From the NCBI GenBank assembly GCA_027049085.1, contig JALTVH010000177.1:1-14429 (forward strand): 14,429 nucleotides of DNA. The letters run 5' to 3'. This document shows, piece by piece, positions 1-7,045 of the stretch (position 1 is its first letter; each line of letters opens with the position of its first letter). A program made the position numbers and the translations under genes. The notes under the pieces are model-generated. The model was not told the origin of the DNA, ran no database searches, and saw nothing but the letters and a program-made list of their open reading frames with translations. This DNA comes from Aquificaceae bacterium. GTDB taxonomy: Bacteria > Aquificota > Aquificia > Aquificales > Aquificaceae.

Positions 1-1573
1 TCCCGTTGACCTCTCTGGGATCACCATTGTAGTCGTCTGTCAGCCATGAGGGAAGCACAGAGCTATCTCCACCATCAACTGCTGGTGATTCCGAGCTGAT
101 TCTGAGGTCAATGGTGAATTCAGTACTACGAACAGCAAAGAGTGGGTCTGCGACCATGTTTTCTTTGTGACTGTAGTTAATGAGCGAGTCCAGATAGAAG
201 CCCAGGGAATTTCCCGTTGTGAAGTCAGAGGCAAGTTTGAAGAGGTTGTTGTAAAGGTTAAAGGTAACGGAGTTATCTTTGGATACGTACAGGTCACAGC
301 CTGAGGTACATCCTTGAAAATCTGAGTTATGGAAGATGTTGTTGGCTACACTCAAGGTCCCGCCATTAATAGAAATATATGCTCCGCTTGCAAAAGGGTT
401 TGAATAAGACCCTAATAAATTTACACTGTTATTAAAAAAGGTATTGTTGACAATAAGCAAATCCCCATCACTTTGGTAAAGGTAAAGCCCCCCACCACCA
501 ACTTCTGCTGCGTTTTCAATAAATAAATTTTGGACGATTTCCGTTTGGTTATTGGAGCTGGCAAATATATTTATTCCACCACCCTCACCATTTGTAAAGT
601 TTTTGTAAAAGAAGTTATTCAATACTCTTATGGGCCCGTCTCTGGAAACGGAAGCATATATGACCCCGCTTGTTTCATTGTAGTTTTCCGTGACGTTGTT
701 TTCCGAGAATTCAAAGAAGCTGGCACAACCAAAATACGTATCTCCGGTATTCTGGTTAAAGGTGTTTCCTTGGATTATGCAACCATTATCTGCAAACACA
801 TAAATAAAGTCACCGGATCCAACGGAATTATTCTGAAATATGTTGTTGAAAAGCTCAACATTATCATTACTTCTTAATTCGATCGTTGCAGAAATATCAT
901 TGAATTGGCTCCAAGTAATATCAATCCCACCATTGATGCTATTTAACCTGACTCCAGAACTACTTGCCCCGGCACCTATATTGCTGAAAGATGAGTTAGA
1001 TATTGAAACCTGAGAGTTTGCACTAATTTCAAGGGCATTTGTAGAACTACCAGTTTCAGAAATGTACGTGAAGGTGGAACCATTAATGGTGACTGAATCT
1101 AAACTTGAGTCTATTCCTATGCTCGTGACAGAACTATTAATATATGAGAAGGAAGAGTTATTAATTTGCACCTGTCCAGTAGCATCAAAATCAACCTGGA
1201 TTCCATTTACAAATTCAATATCGCTGATAGTTAGTGCGCCTTTAACATTCAATGAAACTATGATGTTTGTTCCACCACCGTCTAATCTTGGCCTGTCGTT
1301 GGGATCAAGGGCGCTTAGAGTAAGCGACCCGTTACTACTTGGATCACTATAGCTATATGGTGCAGAATTGTATGTACCCGGTGCGAGTATGATAGTGTCA
1401 TCAGCTGAATTTGTTTCCGCGTTGTTCAGAGCGGTTTGAAGGTCACAGGCGTTAGTTTGGGATGAGCAGTCGCCAGCGCCTACAGAAGTTGGCGCAGCGT
1501 AGTAAACATCCCCGAAACCAGAACTCAATAACGTAAATGAAAAAATCACTCCAAGTGCCACCCAGCGAAGCAT
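1..1573 (-). CDS. Secreted beta-helix surface protein, partial at its C-terminus
   Basis: The frame is open from an ATG at 1573 down to the left edge with no stop, giving 524 residues; the C-terminus lies outside the window. The start follows a GGGGAGG ribosome site (plus 1582-1588) by 8 bases. Residues 1 to about 22 are a signal peptide (MLRWVALGVIFSFTLLSSGF). Next comes a two-cysteine motif, GDCSSQTNACDLQTAL, shared with the downstream paralog, then DDTIILAPGTY, typical of the entry into a right-handed parallel beta-helix. The body is made of Asn/Ser-rich rungs such as VELFNNIFQNNS, LLIVNNTFFNNS and LSVANNIFHNS. The last visible part (DPLF..., DLRISSESPAVDGGDSS) is the start of the 'choice-of-anchor Q' type domain that is complete in the neighbour. 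I infer a cell-surface or outer-membrane-anchored protein, perhaps in adhesion or glycan contact; ligand unknown. Parts of the gene are markedly AT-rich compared with thiC and por. Confidence 0.87.
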   Translation of the reverse strand, partial: MLRWVALGVIFSFTLLSSGFGDVYYAAPTSVGAGDCSSQTNACDLQTALNNAETNSADDTIILAPGTYNSAPYSYSDPSSNGSLTLSALDPNDRPRLDGGGTNIIVSLNVKGALTISDIEFVNGIQVDFDATGQVQINNSSFSYINSSVTSIGIDSSLDSVTINGSTFTYISETGSSTNALEISANSQVSISNSSFSNIGAGASSSGVRLNSINGGIDITWSQFNDISATIELRSNDNVELFNNIFQNNSVGSGDFIYVFADNGCIIQGNTFNQNTGDTYFGCASFFEFSENNVTENYNETSGVIYASVSRDGPIRVLNNFFYKNFTNGEGGGINIFASSNNQTEIVQNLFIENAAEVGGGGLYLYQSDGDLLIVNNTFFNNSVNLLGSYSNPFASGAYISINGGTLSVANNIFHNSDFQGCTSGCDLYVSKDNSVTFNLYNNLFKLASDFTTGNSLGFYLDSLINYSHKENMVADPLFAVRSTEFTIDLRISSESPAVDGGDSSVLPSWLTDDYNGDPREVNG

Positions 1574-1603
1574 AAAACTTACCTCCCCAGTTTTTCAGGA
1601 AGT

Positions 1604-1623
1604 GGAGATCTGCTGAAATCTCC
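1604..1623 (-). promoter_or_regulatory. Leader hairpin upstream of the partial surface-protein gene
   Basis: A 6-bp perfect stem (GGAGAT / ATCTCC) with an 8-base loop lies 15 bases upstream of the ribosome site on the minus strand. No T-tract follows it in the direction of transcription, so it does not look like a terminator. A similar hairpin with the same flanking GGGGAGA sits at the same relative place before the paralog (3039-3057). I infer an mRNA leader element; function unknown. Confidence 0.35.
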
Positions 1624-1654
1624 CCTCCCTTGCTTATTAGTTTAGGACAGCTGA

Positions 1655-3004
1655 CTAACTTAAAAAGTGAAAATTACCAACACCTTTAATAGCCCTTCTA
1701 ACCATCAGAACGAGCGGGAAAAGGAGCATCAGCACACTCTGGCCTGCGCTCACCACACTGCATCCACCACCGCATCCACCTCCGCCTCCGCCACTTGCCT
1801 GGGGCGGGGGCTGAATTATATCAATGGATTTTGTGTATTCATAGGCACCAATATCAACTGCCAATATGGTGTCATCGTTTCCATCCTTTATTCTGTCCTC
1901 TCCCCTGATGTCCTTGAGGGGGAAGTTAATGAGCCCTGGTATGGTATCTGTTCCCGAATCAATAGCGGGTGAGTCTTTTGAGATCCTCAGGTCCTCTCCC
2001 GTCTCATTCAAAAACTTGGGGTCCTGAAGGATATTGTTTCCCTGGGTGTACTGGTCGGTATGAGATATAAAGAGGTCTTCCGACTGGGCTGTGTTTACAT
2101 CGCTGTTTGCACCTATTATGTTATTGAAGAGCTGGATCCTCGTACCTACGGTATCGCTGTCGCCGTCAGAGTTTACGTATATATCGTCACCGTCGTTCCC
2201 GCCCTGACTTGCGGAGTTGTTCCAGAAGATATTGTTATAGATGTACGTATCAGATACAATATCATCTAGTATCTTCATCTGGAGTGCACCGCCCAGCTTG
2301 CCTGTGTTGTTAAAGAAGGTGTTGTTGTATATGTACACTTTTCCCCCGTTGTTAAAGGTATAGACAGCCCCCGAGCCAATAACGTTCTTATTTCCAAAAA
2401 AGAGGTTGTTATAGATATATATAGTTCCGCTAACGGTATTTATGGTCATAACACCACCCAATCCATTGTTGGCAGGATTGTTTTTGACAACGTTATTGTA
2501 GAACTTTGTTGTTGAATAATACCCGTAAATGTAAGAGTAAACACTTGAGTTCCTGAACACTGTGTTTTTAATTGATATATTTCCATCACTAGTTCTCACC
2601 CACAGTTGAGTTTCAAATATAAGGTCTGAGATATACACATCACCTCCGGCATCACCTCCGTCTCCGCCTGTATCTGTATTTATCATTAGCCCATCCCCTG
2701 TAAATACAGGCCTGTTTGATGGATCAAGAGCCTTTATGACGATAACACTTCCTGTGTCTCCGTTGTCGGAAAGGTATTCATTTTGTGGGGAAAGGTCGTA
2801 GGTGCCCGGCTCAAGGAGTAAGTTGTCATCATCGCTGTTGGACTGGGCTGTTGAAAGAGCAGTCTGGAGGGTGCAGGCGTTTGCTTGGGAAGAGCAGTCT
2901 CCGAGGCCCTTTGCACTTGGTGCAACGTAGAGGTCAGCAGTTGCTGAAAAGCCTGATAAGAATAAAACACCTGTCAGGGTTAAAAGAAGCCTTTGCTGAA
3001 TCAT
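1655..3004 (-). CDS. Secreted beta-helix surface protein with choice-of-anchor Q domain and C-terminal sorting signal
   Basis: This is a complete 449-residue protein. The ATG at 3004 follows a GGGAGG ribosome site (plus 3011-3016) by 6 bases. A signal peptide (residues 1 to about 23, LLLTLTGVLFLSGFSATA) is followed by GDCSSQANACTLQTAL, nearly identical to the paralog downstream, and by an Asn-rich right-handed beta-helix with rungs such as IYIYNNLFFGN, VYIYNNTFFNN and TYIYNNIFWNN. Residues 345-390 (SPAIDSGT ... DIRGEDRI ... VDIGAYEY) match the conserved end block of beta-helix proteins called choice-of-anchor Q. The tail is tripartite: a Pro linker, Gly405-410 with Cys411 and Cys415, a hydrophobic segment (about 424-435) and Arg436-Arg437. 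That resembles GlyGly-CTERM or Synerg-CTERM signals, in which a membrane protease trims and anchors the protein. Surface location is therefore likely; the ligand or substrate is unknown. Confidence 0.9.
   Translation of the reverse strand: MIQQRLLLTLTGVLFLSGFSATADLYVAPSAKGLGDCSSQANACTLQTALSTAQSNSDDDNLLLEPGTYDLSPQNEYLSDNGDTGSVIVIKALDPSNRPVFTGDGLMINTDTGGDGGDAGGDVYISDLIFETQLWVRTSDGNISIKNTVFRNSSVYSYIYGYYSTTKFYNNVVKNNPANNGLGGVMTINTVSGTIYIYNNLFFGNKNVIGSGAVYTFNNGGKVYIYNNTFFNNTGKLGGALQMKILDDIVSDTYIYNNIFWNNSASQGGNDGDDIYVNSDGDSDTVGTRIQLFNNIIGANSDVNTAQSEDLFISHTDQYTQGNNILQDPKFLNETGEDLRISKDSPAIDSGTDTIPGLINFPLKDIRGEDRIKDGNDDTILAVDIGAYEYTKSIDIIQPPPQASGGGGGGCGGGCSVVSAGQSVLMLLFPLVLMVRRAIKGVGNFHFLS
1664..1679 (-). 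promoter_or_regulatory. Shared 16-base upstream element, possible extended -10
   Basis: On the minus strand this reads TGGTAATTTTCACTTT. It matches 15 of 16 bases with the element before the neighbouring paralog (3110-3125). TGGTAATTT resembles an extended -10 (TGnTAnnnT), but no good -35 lies 17 bases further upstream here. The element overlaps the last codons of the 1655-3004 gene, whose C-terminal NFHFLS it encodes. It is either a promoter or a remnant of the duplication that produced the two genes. Confidence 0.4.
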
Positions 3005-3038
3005 AACATTCCTCCCAGAGGCTTAAAGGGTTCAAAGA

Positions 3039-3057
3039 GAGAAGTCGGTGATTTCTC
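3039..3057 (-). promoter_or_regulatory. Leader hairpin upstream of the complete surface-protein gene
   Basis: GAGAAGTC (3039-3046) pairs with GATTTCTC (3050-3057) around a 3-base loop: 8 pairs including one G-T. It lies 22 bases upstream of the GGGAGG ribosome site on the minus strand. Its outer flank, GGGGAGA on the minus strand (plus 3054-3060), is identical to that of the paralog's hairpin (plus 1619-1625). It would fall in an inferred leader of about 100 bases. Confidence 0.35.
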
Positions 3058-3116
3058 CCCAGAAACCTGAAACCTCTGTTTTCTATTCTACATTCAGTTC
3101 ATGTGGCTGAAAGTGA

Positions 3117-3145
3117 GAATTACCAGTTTAAAATCATATTGTCAG
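3117..3145 (-). promoter_or_regulatory. Putative promoter of the complete surface-protein gene
   Basis: On the minus strand, a -35-like CTGACA (plus 3140-3145), a 17-base spacer ending in TGG, and a -10-like TAATTC (plus 3117-3122) form an extended sigma-70-type promoter. It would start transcription about 100 bases before the ATG at 3004. The -10 lies within the 16-base element shared with the paralog. Its -35 overlaps that of the divergent thiC promoter. Confidence 0.45.
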
Positions 3146-3167
3146 GGCTTTGAGGGGATTTTATTTT
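3139..3167 (+). promoter_or_regulatory. Putative thiC promoter
   Basis: TTGTCA (3139-3144), a 17-base spacer and TATTTT (3162-3167) fit a sigma-70-type promoter. The predicted start near 3174 leaves a leader of only about 28 bases before the thiC ATG. That is too short for the TPP riboswitch that often precedes thiC in other bacteria. Confidence 0.45.
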
Positions 3168-3201
3168 TTATGAGCATATTCCATAGCAAGGAGGATGATT
3201 G

Positions 3202-4575
3202 ATGCTCAGAGCAGAGTGGGTTGAGAGGAGAAAGAGGTTTAGGAATAAATCCCAGATGCACCTTGCCCGCCAGGGAATTGTGACCGAGGAAATGAAATAC
3301 GTTGCAAGGCGGGAGGGTCTGCATCCGGAGTTTGTGCGCCATGAGGTTGCCATAGGGCGTATGATCATCCCCGCCAACGTCAACCACCTTCACCTCAAGC
3401 CGATGTGCATAGGAATGAACTCACGGGTCAAGGTCAACGCCAACATAGGGAACTCAGGCCTTGCCTCCGACATACCAACAGAGGTTGAGAAGACAAGGGT
3501 TGCCATTCAGTATGGTGCGGACACGATAATGGACCTTTCTACGGGGGATGCGATTCCTGAAACGAGGGAGGCTATAATCCGTGAAAGCACCGTGCCGGTA
3601 GGCACGGTCCCTATTTACGAAGCCTGGAAGATCGCCAAGGGAGATGTTAAGAACCTAACCGTTGACCTGATCCTTGATGTTATTGAGGAACAGGCAAGAC
3701 AGGGCGTCTCTTACATGACGATCCATGCGGGGATTCTGAGAGAGCACCTTCCTTACGTTCAGCACAGGGTGATGGGGATCGTTTCAAGGGGCGGTGCGAT
3801 CCTTGCCCAGTGGATGGCAGAGCACGGCAAGCAAAATCCTCTTTACGAGCACTTTGACGCCATCTGTGAGATCTTCAAGAGGTACGACGTTTCCTTCTCT
3901 CTGGGCGACGCTCTCAGGCCTGGTTGTATTGAGGACGCAACGGATGAGGCTCAGCTTGCTGAGCTAAAGACCCTTGCGGAGCTGACCGAGAGAGCCTGGA
4001 GGCATGATGTTCAGGTGATGATTGAGGGTCCAGGGCACGTGCCTCTGCATCAGGTTGAGTTCAATATGAAGATCCAGCAGGTCTGGTGCAAAGAAGCACC
4101 CTTTTATATCCTCGGACCTCTTGTCCTGGATGTTGCGCCCGGCTACGACCATATCGGAAGTGCGATAGGTGCAGCGGTTGCCGGATCTGTTGGTGCTTCA
4201 ATGCTGTGCTACATAACACCCAAGGAACACCTTGGTTTACCAGACGTTGAGGACGTCAAACAGGGCGTTATTGCCTACAAGATAGCCGCTCACGCAGCGG
4301 ATATAGCCAAGCACTGGCCCGGTGCGAGGGACTGGGACCTTGAGATGTCAAGGGCAAGGTATGCCTTTGACTGGAACAGGCAGTTTGAGCTCGCTATGGA
4401 CCCGGAGACTGCCAGGGCTTACCACGACGAGACCCTTCCTCAGGACGGTTACAAAACCGCCAAGTTCTGTTCAATGTGCGGACCAGAGTTCTGCTCCTAC
4501 AAGATCTCCCAGAAGGTTCAGGAAAAGGTTGATCCCGCTGAGCTAATAGAAAAGGGCAACTGGGTGTCGCCGTGA
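3202..4575 (+). CDS. thiC: Phosphomethylpyrimidine synthase ThiC
   Basis: ThiC is a radical-SAM enzyme that rearranges aminoimidazole ribotide into hydroxymethylpyrimidine phosphate, the pyrimidine half of thiamine. It acts in the cytoplasm and needs S-adenosylmethionine. The 457-residue protein matches the short bacterial form. Visible family blocks include NANIGNSG (80-86), GADTIMDLSTGD (105-116), SRGG (195-198), SLGDALRPG (233-241) and EGPGHVPLHQ (275-284). The C-terminal cluster motif is Cys423-x2-Cys426-x4-Cys431, which binds the radical [4Fe-4S] cluster. I chose ATG 3202 over an in-frame TTG at 3199 because it stands 7 bases after AAGGAGG (3188-3194). It lies just before the TPP-dependent por genes, so it may support their cofactor supply. 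The next gene can overlap its stop. Confidence 0.97.
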   Translation: MLRAEWVERRKRFRNKSQMHLARQGIVTEEMKYVARREGLHPEFVRHEVAIGRMIIPANVNHLHLKPMCIGMNSRVKVNANIGNSGLASDIPTEVEKTRVAIQYGADTIMDLSTGDAIPETREAIIRESTVPVGTVPIYEAWKIAKGDVKNLTVDLILDVIEEQARQGVSYMTIHAGILREHLPYVQHRVMGIVSRGGAILAQWMAEHGKQNPLYEHFDAICEIFKRYDVSFSLGDALRPGCIEDATDEAQLAELKTLAELTERAWRHDVQVMIEGPGHVPLHQVEFNMKIQQVWCKEAPFYILGPLVLDVAPGYDHIGSAIGAAVAGSVGASMLCYITPKEHLGLPDVEDVKQGVIAYKIAAHAADIAKHWPGARDWDLEMSRARYAFDWNRQFELAMDPETARAYHDETLPQDGYKTAKFCSMCGPEFCSYKISQKVQEKVDPAELIEKGNWVSP

Positions 4576-5012
4576 GGTCCTGGACTTACTTTATTCAGCT
4601 CCTCGGGAGGAACGAAAAAGGTGAGTCCATGCAGGAGGGCGCCCTTTATATAGTTGCTGTGCCAACCGATAAGAACCTCTTTCAGGCTCAGAAGCTTTCC
4701 TGCTACTCTGAGCACTTTCTTCCTGAGGAGAGCGCCGTTGATCACGGCAAGGCTTACGCCGTAGGCGTTGATTTTGAGATTGAGAACTTTGAGGATTATG
4801 GACTGAGCTTCTTCAGAGAAGACGAAGAGCTTTATATCTTTAAAGAGGGGATCCCAATGAAGGAGGGGCTCAAGAACGTTTACAGGCTCCTGATGGACAG
4901 GCTCAGGAAAGAGGGATACGGAAAGGATTTTGACACGATAGTGGACATGGGAAATCCCTCGGAGGATCTTATGAGGGAGTGTTTACTTGAGGCTATTAAA
5001 ACGGCGTTATAA
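4572..5012 (+). CDS. Hypothetical protein downstream of thiC
   Basis: I do not recognise this family. The frame encodes up to 146 residues, acidic, without signal peptide or membrane segments; a mixed alpha/beta soluble protein is plausible. Visible blocks are ALYIVAVPTDKNLFQAQKL, YAVGVDFEIENFEDYG, ELYIFKEGIPMKEGL and a helical, charged C-terminal half. Two starts are possible. A GTG at 4572 overlaps the thiC stop (GTGA), like other coupled pairs in this window, but lacks a clear ribosome site. An ATG at 4629 has AGGTGA (4619-4624) 4 bases before it and gives 127 residues. The codon use of the extra 19 codons looks coding, so I list the longer form. Co-transcription with thiC is likely; a role in thiamine metabolism is only suggested by position. 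Confidence 0.72.
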   Translation: MRSWTYFIQLLGRNEKGESMQEGALYIVAVPTDKNLFQAQKLSCYSEHFLPEESAVDHGKAYAVGVDFEIENFEDYGLSFFREDEELYIFKEGIPMKEGLKNVYRLLMDRLRKEGYGKDFDTIVDMGNPSEDLMRECLLEAIKTAL

Positions 5013-5041
5013 AGCCCTTGATTTATCTCATAATTATGTGG

Positions 5042-5070
5042 TTGACAATATTAGTTTATCTGAATACATT
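5042..5070 (+). promoter_or_regulatory. Promoter of the por operon
   Basis: A perfect TTGACA (5042-5047), a 17-base spacer and TACATT (5065-5070) form the best sigma-70-type promoter in the window. The predicted transcription start is near 5077. GGAGG (5096-5100) then precedes the ATG at 5109 by 8 bases. The short gap from the previous stop (5012) shows no terminator hairpin, so readthrough from thiC is also possible. Confidence 0.7.
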
Positions 5071-5108
5071 TAAGGACACAATCCAGAGAGGACGCGGAGG
5101 TATATCTT

Positions 5109-5837
5109 ATGGCAACTGAGGAAAAGGAGAAAATCATTGTTCCGGGACCTGCGGGCTACAATCCACAGCCTGCAATGTTTCTGGGAGTTGACCTACCGCC
5201 TCCCGGCAAGGCTCTTATGTACGGACAGGTTGTTGATGAAGAGGTTGCCATGAGGGAGGCGGCAAAGGCGATGCTTACCAGAAGGAACCCTACCATTTTC
5301 CCCGGACCCCTTGTCCTGTGGGGCTGGAATGCGGGCGCAATGGAAAAGGCAAAGGCGGTTCTTGAGCTTGCCCAGGAAATACCCCACTGCAGGATCATTC
5401 CAATGCCGGACTACAGGCCTAAATATCCAAAGATCGATCCGGAAGCAGAGATAAATCCCAACCATCCCAACCTGACGATTCTCCACAATAAGATTGAAGC
5501 CTGTATCTTTGTGGGTGTTCACTGCCACTATGCGAACCTTTCCCTCAGAATGATAAGAGCTGGAACCAACTGCTTTACCATTGCTCTCTGTGCCGAGATG
5601 GGGCACGAGGATGCCATGGTTTCGCTCAGGGACGTTCACGCTGATGAGATAAGGAGATTCAAGGATGTTCTCATAGAGGTAAGGAAGGAGCTTGGAATTG
5701 AGTGGGAGCCTACCCCGCCACCAGAGAATCCTTCACTGCCCAAGGAAGAGTTCCAGACCATCAGCCCTTGGGACTTTGGTGAGTACGCATCCCTCCTCAT
5801 TCCCAGGAGGGGCGAGGTTGTTGAAGAAACTGAATAA
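5109..5837 (+). CDS. porE: CODH/ACS epsilon-like (CdhB-type) subunit of the pyruvate oxidoreductase cluster
   Basis: This 242-residue soluble protein opens the por operon. Its central region, NPTIFPGPLVLWGW (60-73), AKAVLELAQEIPHCRIIPMP (81-100), ACIFVGVHCHYANLSLR (131-147) and FTIALC (156-161), resembles the Rossmann-like DHS domain of the epsilon subunit of archaeal CO dehydrogenase/acetyl-CoA synthase (CdhB). In databases such proteins are often named 'carbon monoxide dehydrogenase beta subunit family'. No CO dehydrogenase catalytic subunit is nearby; por genes follow directly, with a 14-base gap to porA. From established knowledge, Hydrogenobacter thermophilus has an anabolic five-subunit pyruvate:ferredoxin oxidoreductase whose fifth subunit is called PorE. 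I infer that this gene encodes the equivalent; it may stabilise the complex or help electron entry. Cys94, Cys133-free helices aside, Cys132, Cys139, Cys155 and Cys161 do not form an obvious Fe-S motif. Confidence 0.7.
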   Translation: MATEEKEKIIVPGPAGYNPQPAMFLGVDLPPPGKALMYGQVVDEEVAMREAAKAMLTRRNPTIFPGPLVLWGWNAGAMEKAKAVLELAQEIPHCRIIPMPDYRPKYPKIDPEAEINPNHPNLTILHNKIEACIFVGVHCHYANLSLRMIRAGTNCFTIALCAEMGHEDAMVSLRDVHADEIRRFKDVLIEVRKELGIEWEPTPPPENPSLPKEEFQTISPWDFGEYASLLIPRRGEVVEETE

Positions 5838-5851
5838 AAAGGAGGTGCACA

Positions 5852-7021
5852 ATGCCTGACCAGAAGGTTGTTGAGCCTGAATACCTCCTCAAGGAGGCGC
5901 CAAGGGAAAAGAAGTTCATTACAGGCTCTCAGGCCTTTGCTGAGGCTATCAAGAGAGCTAATGTTGATATAGCTATTGCTTACCCCATAACGCCCCAGTC
6001 AGAGACCATGCACCTTGTGGGTGACCTTTACGCCCAGGGCTATGTCAAGGATTACTACCGGGCAGAGGAAGAGTACGGCGCCATGTCCGCCATAGCTGGA
6101 GCGGTGAGAGGCGGCGCAAGAGCTTTCAGTGCAACCTCAGGACCGGGTCTTCTAAGAGGTCTGGAGGCTATTGTTTCATGGCCGGGTCACAGGATACCCG
6201 TAGTGCTCGGGGTGATGACGAGGGTTGTGAATGCGCCCCTTTCAATTCAGCCCGATAACGTTGAAATAGCATATCTGCTTCACTCTGGTCTGGTAGTACT
6301 TCATGCAGAGAACCAGCAGGATGTTTTTGATTTTACCCTTGCGGGTTTTGCAATATCTGAAAAGGTTGATGTTTATATTCCCGTGGTCGTTCCAACGGAA
6401 GGGTTCTTCGTCACACACGCCAAAGGTTATGTGGAACTCCCGCCGGAAGACCTCAAGCTACCGCCCAGGGATCCCTACAAGGCACCCGTTCCACCGACCG
6501 ACTGTGAGATCCCACCCGCAAGGATCCAGAGGGACGCTCCGGTTCAGAAGTCAAACTTCATGAGTTACCTGATCCATGCAGTCTGGCAGCAGGAAATCTG
6601 GTCCGCCAACAGAAGAGCAATGAAGTGGATCTACCACTACCTCGGTGGACCGATAGAGGTTGTCAATCCTGATGCTGAGATCTTCATAGTTGCAAGCGGA
6701 TGTGCAGCTGCTCAGGGAAGAGAGGCTCAGAGGTACGCTGAGCAGGAGGGCCTTAACGTAGGACTCCTCAAGATCAAATCTATAAGGCCTTTCCCCGAGA
6801 AAGAGGTCAGGGAAGTCCTAAAGAATGCGAAGGCGGTCATCGTTCCGGAGCACAACATAGTCGGCTGGCTTGCCAAAGAGGTGAAAGCTGTTATACCAAA
6901 CAGCGGTATAGTTGTTGGCGGTCCGAGGGTTTACGGCGGAATGACCCTGCCCGTTGAGCTTATAATGGAAGAAATCTACAAGGCAGCGGGTGTTAAGAAG
7001 GTGAAAAAGACCGTTGTTTAG
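5852..7021 (+). CDS. porA: Pyruvate:ferredoxin oxidoreductase, alpha subunit
   Basis: The alpha subunit carries the TPP pyrimidine-side domain and the domain that contacts substrate and CoA. With PorB, PorG and PorD it forms pyruvate synthase, which carboxylates acetyl-CoA to pyruvate with reduced ferredoxin in autotrophs. At 389 residues it has the usual length. Markers are YPITPQSE (44-51), the acidic AEEEYGAM (71-78) that contacts TPP, FSATSGPGL (92-100), and the C-terminal swivel-type domain (IVASGCAAAQGREA ... IKSIRPFPEKEV ... VVGGPRVYGG). The start follows AAAAAGGAGG by a short spacer. Order E-A-B-G-D and close spacing indicate one transcript. 2-Oxoglutarate or a 2-ketoisovalerate could be alternative substrates; pyruvate is favoured because of the E subunit and this gene set. 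Confidence 0.93.
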   Translation: MPDQKVVEPEYLLKEAPREKKFITGSQAFAEAIKRANVDIAIAYPITPQSETMHLVGDLYAQGYVKDYYRAEEEYGAMSAIAGAVRGGARAFSATSGPGLLRGLEAIVSWPGHRIPVVLGVMTRVVNAPLSIQPDNVEIAYLLHSGLVVLHAENQQDVFDFTLAGFAISEKVDVYIPVVVPTEGFFVTHAKGYVELPPEDLKLPPRDPYKAPVPPTDCEIPPARIQRDAPVQKSNFMSYLIHAVWQQEIWSANRRAMKWIYHYLGGPIEVVNPDAEIFIVASGCAAAQGREAQRYAEQEGLNVGLLKIKSIRPFPEKEVREVLKNAKAVIVPEHNIVGWLAKEVKAVIPNSGIVVGGPRVYGGMTLPVELIMEEIYKAAGVKKVKKTVV

Positions 7022-7045
7022 TAAAAATTATGAGGAGGTAGTGAT

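Noticed and set aside
530..1352. Two plus-strand open frames (530-877 and 1062-1352)
   Set aside because: They lie opposite the continuous minus-strand beta-helix frame, which has a signal peptide, a ribosome site and a clear paralog; the plus-strand products have no recognisable features.
1604..1623. Intrinsic terminator between the two surface genes
   Set aside because: The stem is short and no T-tract follows it on the minus strand; it sits just upstream of a ribosome site and resembles the leader hairpin of the paralog.
1655..3004. Polymorphic autotransporter
   Set aside because: The C-terminus is a Gly/Cys sorting tail with one hydrophobic segment, not an outer-membrane beta-barrel.
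3005..3201. TPP riboswitch before thiC
   Set aside because: The conserved CUGAGA and ACCUGA blocks in the right order and spacing are not seen, and the predicted thiC leader is only about 28 bases long.
5193..5639. Minus-strand open frame of 148 codons
   Set aside because: It is antisense to the porE-like gene, whose protein matches a known fold and sits in an operon with good ribosome sites.
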